Below, in pieces: positions 33,613-41,186 of a stretch of 64,000 nt of DNA. Source of the stretch: Myxococcales bacterium (GTDB taxonomy: Bacteria > Myxococcota_A > UBA9042); NCBI GenBank assembly GCA_009692425.1, contig SHZF01000004.1, forward strand, positions 74,175-138,174, in the 5' to 3' direction. The stretch's first letter is position 1; each line of letters opens with the position of its first letter. A model generated the notes under the pieces. It was not told the DNA's origin, ran no database searches, and worked only from the letters and a program-made list of their open reading frames with translations. Both the position numbers and the translations under genes were made by a program.

Positions 33613-34716
33613 TCAGGGCGGCAGGGCCGGCAAGGGATCGCCGCGCACCAGCAGCGTGCCGGCGGCGATCGCGGGGTTCGTGAGGTTGCCGCCGACGAAG
33701 ACCGCGCTGTGGGCGTCGAGCCAGGCACCGTGCAGGTCGAGCTCAGTCAGCGGCGGGTCGAGCGCACGCAAGTCCTTGGCGGCTGCGGCCCCGCGCTGCA
33801 GGGCGAGATAGCCGCGCGCGCCGCCGACCAGCGCGGTTCCGTCCGGTGCGACGGCGACCGCGGCCAGATTGCCGTTGATGCCGCAGCCCGCGCAGCCCGC
33901 GACCTGGCGCCATCCTGAGGCATCGCCGCGCACCACCGTCCCTTGACTCGTGCCGCCGACCACGATCATGTCGTGGATGCCGCGACCAGTGACGCCGACG
34001 AAGCGGTCGTCGCCGATGCGCGCCGCCAGCGTCCACACTCCGCCAGCGACTGCCCAGATACCGCCACCGTCGCCGACCGCAATGACGTGGTTGGCGTCGG
34101 CGCCCCACACCTTCATGAGCATGCCCTGGTGGCCGGCTAGCACGACGCGGGTGGCTGTCTGGTCGATGGCGGCACCCGTATCGGCCGCGAACGGGACACG
34201 CCACAGGATGCCCGGCGCCGCGGGCTGCGCAGCGTGACCGCCGACCACCCAGGCGTGGTCCATCCCTGCCGCGAACCAGACGCCGAAGAGTTGGCCCCCC
34301 GCTGCAGCGAGCGACGGGACCTGCGCTATGGCCACCGCCGCGTCACCGGAGCGCCACCGCAGCACGTGGCCACCGTCGCCAACGGCCATGCGCCGGCCGC
34401 TCGCGTCGCCGTGCACCCACCACAAGTGCCCGGCACCGGGGATCGTGTGCCGTCGCCAAGTCGTGCCGTGCAACTCATGAATGGTGCCGGCGCCGCCGGG
34501 TCGGCCGCCGACGATGAGCCACTCGCGCCCGCTGCCGCCCTCGCCGTTGCTCCAGGCCGACGTCAGGTTGGGCAGCGCCACATCGTCGGCGTGCAGCGCG
34601 GTCCACCCAGACAACCAGTCGGTCGCGGTCGGCGTTGGGGAGCGCTCGGCGCCGCATCCCCAGGCGAGGAACGGCAGCATTGCCGACGTCAGCGCACTGC
34701 ACTGCACGCGGCACAT
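33613..34716 (-). CDS. Exported Gly-rich propeller-like protein
   Basis: 367 residues if the ATG at 34716 is used; MLPFLAWGCGAE follows a short leader and gives a weak lipobox. A longer start 39 bp upstream is possible. The mature sequence consists of short repeats around HAWVVGGHAAQP, HVIAVGDGGGIWAVAGG, IHDMIVVGGTSQGT and GTALVGGARGYLALQ: a (V/I)VGGx type strand repeated six or more times, similar to photosynthesis-system-II assembly or Kelch-like blades. No catalytic residues can be proposed. It converges with the preceding propeller lipoprotein and diverges from the FGE-type lipoprotein. Function unknown. Confidence 0.65.
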   Translation of the reverse strand: MCRVQCSALTSAMLPFLAWGCGAERSPTPTATDWLSGWTALHADDVALPNLTSAWSNGEGGSGREWLIVGGRPGGAGTIHELHGTTWRRHTIPGAGHLWWVHGDASGRRMAVGDGGHVLRWRSGDAAVAIAQVPSLAAAGGQLFGVWFAAGMDHAWVVGGHAAQPAAPGILWRVPFAADTGAAIDQTATRVVLAGHQGMLMKVWGADANHVIAVGDGGGIWAVAGGVWTLAARIGDDRFVGVTGRGIHDMIVVGGTSQGTVVRGDASGWRQVAGCAGCGINGNLAAVAVAPDGTALVGGARGYLALQRGAAAAKDLRALDPPLTELDLHGAWLDAHSAVFVGGNLTNPAIAAGTLLVRGDPLPALPP

Positions 34717-34823
34717 CCACTTCTGTTGCGCGCACCTTGGCCTTGCCGCCGCCATCGGGCGTCACCTATACTCGACGCCGCAGTTCTGGGAAAGTCCTTC
34801 CTACCCCCGCAAGGGTCGCGCCC

Positions 34824-36743
34824 ATGCACACGCTCTCTCGCCCGTCGTGCGCCACCGTGCTGGGCTCGGACTGGACAGGCGTAGCCTGCGTGCTGGGCTC
34901 GGACTGGACAGGCGTAGCCTGCGCGCTCGCCGCCTGCACGCTGCTCGGCGCAGCCTGCGGAACGGAGGCCGCCAAGCCGACCCCGCCGGACGCCACGGCT
35001 GCCCCAGCCGCCGCCGACGCAGCCACGGATGGCGGCGGAGACGCGCCCGCAAAAGCCGACGCCCAGCCACCGACCGTGGCGTTCACCGCGCCCAAGGCGG
35101 GCGCTCTCGTGACCGGAACCGTCTCGCTCCAGGTGGCAGCACAGGATGACGTCGGCGTGACGCGGGTGCGGTTTTTTGCCAACGGCGGCCTGCTTTTCGA
35201 CGATGCGACCGCCCCTTTTGCGCACGAGTGGGCCAGCACCGACGCAGACGACGGTACCTATGTGCTGACAGCCGTCGCTTCCGATGCGGCTGGCAACACG
35301 GCAACGGCTTCGGTGCAGGTGACGCTCGACCGCACGGCGCCCAAGGTGGTTTTCGCAGCGCCCGCCGAGAAAGCGATGGTGGGCGACAACGTCAACGTGG
35401 CGGTGACCGTCACCGAAGCCGGCACCTTGGAGGCGCTCGTCTTCAGCGCGGCGCCCAGCGCCAAGCCCGATGGCGCGGTCGAGATCGGCAAGGCCACTGT
35501 CGGCAACGCCACGATCGACAAGCTCACTGCGGTGCCGTACAGCGTCACCTGGAACACGACCGGGCTCGCTGCAGGTGCCTACGTGCTGACGGCCAACGCC
35601 ACGGACAAGGCTGGCAACAAGGCGAGCGCGGCCCGCAATGTCCAGTTCGACCGCTTGCCGACGGTCACGTTGACGGCTCCGGTGGCCAACGCAAGCCTGT
35701 CCGGTGTCGTCAAGATCGCCGGCAGCGCCGAGGACGACGTCGGCATTGCCAGCGGCGAACTGCGCATCGACGGCAAGCTCGTGGCCAAGCTGGTCGGTGG
35801 CGGCAAGTCGGCACCGATCCAGGCCAATTGGGACACTACGCTGGCCGCCTATGGTGCCCACACCTTGGCCGTCGATGTCACGGACAGCGCCGGCCAGGCC
35901 GCAAGCGTCATGGTCAAGGTCACGCTGGCGGCAGTCGGCACGCCGGGCATGGTGCTGATCCCAGCCGGCAACTTCTTCATGGGCTGCAACGCCGCCAAGG
36001 ACACCGCGTGCCAGACCATCGAGTCGCCGCAGCACGAGGTCAAGCTGAACGCGTTCGAACTGGACGTCACCGAGGTCACCGTCGAGGCCTACCAGGCCTG
36101 CATCGCGGCGGGCAAGTGCCCGACGCTCGAAGATGTGGGGCCGTCATGCAACCTCGACGTGAAGCAGAAGGCAGCCAAGGCGGGCCACGGCAAGCACCCT
36201 ATCAACTGCGTGAAGTGGTTCTATGCCAACGCCTATTGTGGCGCGGTCGGCAAGCGCCTGCCCACCGAAGCGGAATGGGAGATGGCCGCCCGCGGCGACT
36301 GCACGAAGAACGGCGGCGCCGCCGGATGTGCTGTAGCGATGCGGACCTACGTGTGGGGCGATGCCTGGCCACCGCCGCCGGGCAGCGGCAACTTCGCCGA
36401 CGTGACGGCCGCCAAGGCGCATCCCGACTGGACGACGTTGGCCAGCTTCGACGACGGCCACGGCGAATCGGCGCCGGTGGGCGGATTTTCGACGAACGTC
36501 TACGGCCTGCACGACATGGCCGGCAACGTCTCGGAGTGGGTCGCCGACATCTTCGTCAAGGCGTGGTACGGACAGTCACCGGCCAGCAACCCGCTGGCGA
36601 CCGAAGGCAGTTGGTTCCGCTCGTATCGGGGCGGCAGTTTCTATGTGGGCCAGGGCATCCACTTGCGCGCCAGCCGCCGCGGCGGCATCGACCCAGCGGC
36701 GGAAGACTTCTACCTCGGCTTCCGCTGCGCGAAGTCTCAGTAA
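34824..36743 (+). CDS. Lipoprotein with Ig-like repeats and SUMF1/FGE-type domain
   Basis: 639 residues. A leader with ALAAC (Cys38) acts as the lipobox; before it the sequence GSDWTGVAC occurs twice because of a 33-bp tandem duplication. Three Ig-like domains follow (~65-360), each with the VxLDDVGVxxVxFxxxG and SDxAGNTATAxVxVTxD pattern. The C-terminal part from ~375 is a formylglycine-generating-enzyme/SUMF1 fold: MVLIPAGNFFMGC, LDVTEVTVEAY, KHPINCVKWFYANAYC, GKRLPTEAEWEMAARG, GLHDMAGNVSEWVAD and SWFRSYRGGSF. The two Cys that do catalysis in aerobic FGE are not clearly present, so it may be a non-catalytic binding version. It faces a second such lipoprotein at 37771-40569. Confidence 0.85.
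   Translation: MHTLSRPSCATVLGSDWTGVACVLGSDWTGVACALAACTLLGAACGTEAAKPTPPDATAAPAAADAATDGGGDAPAKADAQPPTVAFTAPKAGALVTGTVSLQVAAQDDVGVTRVRFFANGGLLFDDATAPFAHEWASTDADDGTYVLTAVASDAAGNTATASVQVTLDRTAPKVVFAAPAEKAMVGDNVNVAVTVTEAGTLEALVFSAAPSAKPDGAVEIGKATVGNATIDKLTAVPYSVTWNTTGLAAGAYVLTANATDKAGNKASAARNVQFDRLPTVTLTAPVANASLSGVVKIAGSAEDDVGIASGELRIDGKLVAKLVGGGKSAPIQANWDTTLAAYGAHTLAVDVTDSAGQAASVMVKVTLAAVGTPGMVLIPAGNFFMGCNAAKDTACQTIESPQHEVKLNAFELDVTEVTVEAYQACIAAGKCPTLEDVGPSCNLDVKQKAAKAGHGKHPINCVKWFYANAYCGAVGKRLPTEAEWEMAARGDCTKNGGAAGCAVAMRTYVWGDAWPPPPGSGNFADVTAAKAHPDWTTLASFDDGHGESAPVGGFSTNVYGLHDMAGNVSEWVADIFVKAWYGQSPASNPLATEGSWFRSYRGGSFYVGQGIHLRASRRGGIDPAAEDFYLGFRCAKSQ
34857..34922 (+). repeat. Perfect 33-bp tandem duplication in a signal peptide
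   Basis: Two identical 33-bp copies, 34857-34889 and 34890-34922, encode VLGSDWTGVAC twice within the leader of the FGE-type lipoprotein. The duplication is in frame and exact, so it is recent or maintained. It inserts Asp and Trp residues into the hydrophobic part and increases the leader length by 11 residues. Confidence 0.95.
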
Positions 36744-36817
36744 TCGCGAACCAATCCTGCGAAAAGACCGGGCCATTACAAGTAAATCCAGCGAGAAGTC
36801 GCAGTTGCAACCCCGGT

Positions 36818-37726
36818 TCATGGCGACGGTGGGCAGCCCGGAAACGGCGGGCCGTCGTACAGGCGCACCAGCCGCTCGCCGCGCCCCCAGGCCGTAGACT
36901 TGGGGTCACGCACCTCCACAACCACGCGCACCCACTGGCCGCACAACGGCTGGATGCTCTTGTCGATGAACGCCACCGTCAGTCCCGGCTTCAAGGCCGA
37001 CGCATTCGTGACGGTACCAGCCGCTCCCGGGTCGGCGTGGACCGATGCGTCGTTCTCGAACGAACTCGCGACCTGGCCGCAGGCAGAGTAGGCCCGGCCC
37101 TTGGCATCGACCTCCTGCTTGGCGGTCGCGCTGCCGGGCAGCGTCACACGAAACGCCGCCCAGACGTGGAAGCCGCACTGCGCCCCGTGCGCGAGCGGCA
37201 CCCACTGGCCGTCGAGATAGGGATGGAATTGGCCCGCCGCATCGCCCACGCCGACCTCGACAGCCAGCGTCGGGGGACCGGCGACTTGCCACGCCACCAT
37301 CGGACTCTTCAGATCACAGCCCGCCCCGTCCGGCGGCGGGACATCTACGACGGCAGCCGTCTCGGCCGGCAGCGCGTCGAAACAGAGCTGCGGGGCCTGG
37401 GTGGCGGCATCGACAACGTCGGGCCCCGAATCGGCGGCAGCGGCGACGTTCCCGTCGGTGGCGGCAGCGTCGGGGGTGTCAGCGTCGGTGGCGGCGCCGC
37501 GTCCGGCGTCGGTGGCGGGTACGGCGGCAACGGCGTCTGCGGCGGGCACGTCGAGGCTGGCGGCCTCCAGGTCACCGAAGTCGGGAGAGTCGGGCTGTGC
37601 GGTCGCCGCGGCGTCGAAGGCCGCATCTGCGATCCGTGCGACGCTGTCGGGCGGCGGTGCGACGGGCTCCCGGCAGGCGAGACCACACGCCGCAAACAGG
37701 CTCACCGCAGCCAAACAGGCCCGCAC
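36818..37726 (-). CDS. Lipoprotein with Ala/Asp-rich linker, function unknown
   Basis: 302 residues from a GTG start; a TTG at 37792 would overlap the upstream gene by 22 bp and gives a less natural leader. RACLAAVSLFAACG contains an FAAC lipobox. Residues ~25-120 are low-complexity (Ala, Asp, Pro, Thr) as in other lipoproteins here. Residues ~130-300 are globular with about six Cys (QLCFDALP, GAGCDLKSP, GAQCGFHVW, YSACGQVA, QPLCGQWV, PFPGCPP) and beta-type strands; no family was recognised. It lies 44 bp downstream of the 932-residue FGE-type lipoprotein, same strand, so probably co-expressed. Function unknown. Confidence 0.7.
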   Translation of the reverse strand: MRACLAAVSLFAACGLACREPVAPPPDSVARIADAAFDAAATAQPDSPDFGDLEAASLDVPAADAVAAVPATDAGRGAATDADTPDAAATDGNVAAAADSGPDVVDAATQAPQLCFDALPAETAAVVDVPPPDGAGCDLKSPMVAWQVAGPPTLAVEVGVGDAAGQFHPYLDGQWVPLAHGAQCGFHVWAAFRVTLPGSATAKQEVDAKGRAYSACGQVASSFENDASVHADPGAAGTVTNASALKPGLTVAFIDKSIQPLCGQWVRVVVEVRDPKSTAWGRGERLVRLYDGPPFPGCPPSP

Positions 37727-37770
37727 ACGCGGCGGTGGGCCGACGGGGCCGACCTGGGCCTGCAGCCGTG

Positions 37771-40569
37771 TCAGTTCAGCGATTTGGCGCAACGGAAGCC
37801 AAGGCCGTCGAAGAACTGCTGCGGCACGTCATGGAAGCGCAGCGAGGCCCGCAAGCCCTCGGCCGAATAGAAGAACGTGCCGCCGCGGTTCGTGCGGAAC
37901 GTGCCCTCGCCGGGTCCCACGGGGTTCTTGGTCGGCGACTTCGCGTAGAACGAGCCGTCGTACCAGTCGGCGACCCACTCGCACAGGTTGCCGGCCATGT
38001 CGTACAAGCCATAGCCGTTCTTGCCCGCGGGCTTGGAGCCGACCGGCATCGTGCCCGAACCGTCGCAGCCCGGCTCCTTCTTGCCGGCCGCGCTCTGCCA
38101 GACCGCGAACTCGCAGCCTTCCGCGTCGCCCCACGGATACAGCTTGCCTTCAAGGCCGCCGCGTGCCGCGTACTCCCACTCCGCCTCGGTAGGCAGGCGC
38201 TTGCCGGCAAACTTGCAGTAGGCGTCGGATTGTGTCCAGTCGATGCAATTGATCGGGTGCTTCTCCTTGCCCGGCGCGCCCGCATTGCACTTCTTGAGCT
38301 GGAAGTCTCCCCACTTGTCCGCCGTCGGCGTGCACTTGCCGGCCTTGACGCAGGCACCGTACTGCTCGACGGTCACCTCGTACTGGTCGAAGAACAACGC
38401 ATCGGCCACCACGATGTGGCGCGGCTCTTCGTTGGCGTAGCAACTGCCGTCGCCCGGCACGCACCCCATCTTGAACGTACCGCCCGGCACGAACACCATG
38501 CCCGCGGGCACGTTCGACGGCGTGCAGGTGCCCTTGGTGTCGCAAACACCCGCCGGACACGCCGTGCCAGCCGCTGCCGGGGCGGAACTGCAGCCCTTCG
38601 CCACGTCGCACGTCTCGGCGGTGCACGGCTTGCCGTCGTCGCAGGCGCTGGCGTTGGCGGCGTGGGTGCAGCCCTTGAGCGGGTCGCAGGCATCGAGCGT
38701 GCACGTCAGGCTGTCGTCGCAGCCGTTGGGCTTGCCACCACCGCATGCATCCACCGCGCACTTCTCGTCGGTGGTGCACGGGTTGCCATCGTCGCACGGA
38801 CCGCCCGCAGCGATCGCGACGTGGGTGCATTTCAAGCCGACGGCGGCATCGGCGGTGCAGTTCTGGCAGTCGTTGCAGTCTTGCAGGTCCTTGCCGTCGC
38901 AGTTGGCGTCGATCGTGTCGTCCGCGACATCGTCGGCACACGGGTGGACGCTGGCCGCCTTGTCGTCGCAATCCTTGCCGCCCGAGGCCACGGACGCGTA
39001 GCCGTCGAGGTCGCCGTCCAAGCCGTCAATGCCGTCGCAACTCGTGTCCACGCCGTCGCCCACGCTGTCGGCGGCACCAGGGAATGCGGCGGCGTCGCCG
39101 TCGTTGCAGTCCTTGCCCTTGCAGGCCGCGCCACTGGCAAGGAAGCCATCCTTGTCCGTGTCGCAGTTGTTGACTGTGACGGCGAACGACGCCGTCTTCG
39201 TCAGGCCGTCTGCCGTCAGCACCGTGGCGGCGATCGTGTGCTTGCCGTCCGCGACGGTCGTGGAGTCCCACGCATGGGTGTACGGCTCGGCCATCTTCTC
39301 GGCGATCTGGGCCGCGCCGACGTGGAACGTCACCGACTTGAACTTGCCATTGTCGTCCGCAGGCTTGGCTTGCAGATGCACAGTGCCCTTGACGTCGGCG
39401 AGCAGGCCGATCGCGCAGCCGGTGAGCGCGGCGCTCGGGCAGAACAGCAGGTGGAGCGTGAGCGGCTGATCGACCTTGACCTTGGTTTCCACCGTCGCCG
39501 TCTGGCCGGCGCCGTCGGTGACGGTGGCCTTGAGCACGTGGTCGCCGTATGTCGCCTTCGCGGTGTCCCACGGGATCGTGAACGTCGTCTCCGCGCTGCC
39601 GCCCGTCAGCGCCGCCTGCAGCACGCCGTCGAGCAGCAGTTCGCCGCTCGCGAGCGCCAGGTCATCTTTCGCGGACCCGACGACGTTGACGAGGCCCGCC
39701 AGGCTCGCACCCGCTACCGGCTCCGCCAACGCGACCACCGGCTTGCGGTCGAGTTGCACCGTCAGCGTGGCCGTCGTTGCGTGGCCGGCCTTGTCGAACA
39801 CGGTCGCGGTGACCAGGTACTTGCCCGACATGAACGCCGCGGTCTGCCAGGTCACCTGGTAGGGCGCTGCTGCCACTTGCCCGACGGGCGTCGCCAGCCC
39901 AGCGGATTGGCCGCCCGCGCCGGCCGCCTGCGCCACGGCGAACTCGACCCGCCCGACGCCGGCATTGTCCGCTGGCGCGACGGCAAGCACGACGCTGCCA
40001 TCGACAATCTTGCCCTCGCCGGGCGCGGTGAACGAGAGAGTCGGCTTGGTGTGATCGACGACGACCTCGGCGTCAGCCTTGGCCGTGTTGCCCGCAGTGT
40101 CGAATGCGATGGCCTGGACCGTGTGCTTGCCTTCCGCGAGCCCGGCCGTCGGCCACTCCGCCTTGTACGGGAAGCTCGTGTCATCGACGAGCAGCTTGCC
40201 GTCGACGTGGAATTCGACGTGGGTGACGCCGACGTCGTCGCTGACGGTCGCGCTCAGCACGACGGTGCCCGTAAGATATGCGGAGCCGTCGAGCGGCGCG
40301 CCGGCCGCCCCCGGAATCGCGAGTTGCACCGTAGGCGCGGCGTCTTTCGGGTTCGTGGTCGGCGCCGCGTCCGCCTTGGCCGTCACGTCGGGGGCCGCCG
40401 CATCGGCGCTGGCGAGCACATCCGGCTTCGACGCCGCTCCCGTGTCCGTCGGTCCCTCTGCACCGCAAGCCGCGGCGGTGGCGAGGACTGCCGTCGCGAC
40501 GAGACCCCACGCAGGGGCGGCGCGGCCTGCGCTCCTGGCACAGCCCACTACGTTCATGGCGAAACTCAT
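37771..40569 (-). CDS. Large lipoprotein: Ig-like repeats, MopE-type metal-binding motif, SUMF1/FGE domain
   Basis: 932 residues; VATAVLATAAACGAE supplies the lipidated Cys35. Four Ig-like domains (~60-460) repeat the VSDDVGVTHVEFHVDG pattern. Residues ~470-560 (CDTDKDGFLASG, DCNDGDAAAFPGA, GVDTSCDGIDGLDGDLDG) match the putative metal-binding segment of MopE-type proteins. A Cys-rich stretch (~560-680, repeats like CDDGNPCTTDEKC and CTLDACDPLKGC) follows. The end (~690-932) is a SUMF1/FGE fold: MVFVPGGTFKMGC, FDQYEVTVEQYGAC, KHPINCIDWTQSDAYC, RLPTEAEWEYAARGG, GLYDMAGNLCEWVAD and RTNRGGTFF. The organisation resembles the plus-strand lipoprotein beyond the small gene, so they probably arose by duplication. 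Role at the surface unknown. Confidence 0.9.
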   Translation of the reverse strand: MSFAMNVVGCARSAGRAAPAWGLVATAVLATAAACGAEGPTDTGAASKPDVLASADAAAPDVTAKADAAPTTNPKDAAPTVQLAIPGAAGAPLDGSAYLTGTVVLSATVSDDVGVTHVEFHVDGKLLVDDTSFPYKAEWPTAGLAEGKHTVQAIAFDTAGNTAKADAEVVVDHTKPTLSFTAPGEGKIVDGSVVLAVAPADNAGVGRVEFAVAQAAGAGGQSAGLATPVGQVAAAPYQVTWQTAAFMSGKYLVTATVFDKAGHATTATLTVQLDRKPVVALAEPVAGASLAGLVNVVGSAKDDLALASGELLLDGVLQAALTGGSAETTFTIPWDTAKATYGDHVLKATVTDGAGQTATVETKVKVDQPLTLHLLFCPSAALTGCAIGLLADVKGTVHLQAKPADDNGKFKSVTFHVGAAQIAEKMAEPYTHAWDSTTVADGKHTIAATVLTADGLTKTASFAVTVNNCDTDKDGFLASGAACKGKDCNDGDAAAFPGAADSVGDGVDTSCDGIDGLDGDLDGYASVASGGKDCDDKAASVHPCADDVADDTIDANCDGKDLQDCNDCQNCTADAAVGLKCTHVAIAAGGPCDDGNPCTTDEKCAVDACGGGKPNGCDDSLTCTLDACDPLKGCTHAANASACDDGKPCTAETCDVAKGCSSAPAAAGTACPAGVCDTKGTCTPSNVPAGMVFVPGGTFKMGCVPGDGSCYANEEPRHIVVADALFFDQYEVTVEQYGACVKAGKCTPTADKWGDFQLKKCNAGAPGKEKHPINCIDWTQSDAYCKFAGKRLPTEAEWEYAARGGLEGKLYPWGDAEGCEFAVWQSAAGKKEPGCDGSGTMPVGSKPAGKNGYGLYDMAGNLCEWVADWYDGSFYAKSPTKNPVGPGEGTFRTNRGGTFFYSAEGLRASLRFHDVPQQFFDGLGFRCAKSLN

Positions 40570-41186
40570 GATCTACTCCTGCAGGGTCGGGCGCGACGGC
40601 TAACGCGGAGGATCGCAGTAGACTTACAAAGATACTCCACCCGCCGCCGCCGCGCAACGCCCCGAATCGCCGCTGCTTGAGCGCACGGGGCGCGACGAGT
40701 TTGCGCATCCGGGCCTGGGGCGCCCGTGGATCGCGATCGATGGCAAATACTCGCCGCTGGACCACCACTGCGGCGGGCTGGGCCAGAAGTTTGAGGGCGA
40801 CGGCACGGTGTACTGGCGCGTCGGGGTGTTGCGCGCCGTGATGGTGTCGGCGCCGTCGGCTCTGGCGCGCATCGTCATCTGCCTGAACGTAAGAAAGATT
40901 TTCGCGGGCCGTTCTCAAATGTCCTGACCTCGCTGCAACTCCCGGATCGGCAACACCACGGGATGCCTGCGTCCGAAGTCATGCTGGCGATACGATGGAC
41001 GCTGCGCCCGGGTGCGCTGAGACTTGGGCCGGCGGACTTTCGATCGGGTCTGGGTCCAGACTGCCCGGCCGATTGCCCGCCCACAACCGCCAGCGTACAC
41101 TCCCGCGCCCGCCAAGCCTGCGGCACGCGAATGCGAGCGCGATGCAGCGGCGGGCGTGGCAGTCGTCCCTAGCCCCGTGAGCCCCC
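40570..41186. other. 617-bp gap before gyrA with a possible gene remnant
   Basis: No complete gene is supported here. On the plus strand an open stretch from 40622 to the TGA at 40925-40927 (101 codons) has no usable early start but reads like protein: ERTGRDEFAHPGLGRPW, then IAIDGKYSPLDHHCGGLGQ and VYWRVGVLRAVMVSAPSA. It may be the end of a decayed gene. The rest probably carries the promoters of the divergent FGE-type lipoprotein and of gyrA; no convincing -35/-10 pair was recognised. Confidence 0.35.

Noticed and set aside
37045-40680. 1211-codon plus-strand frame opposite the FGE-type lipoprotein
   Set aside because: Arg-rich composition and no motifs; the minus strand has a complete lipoprotein.
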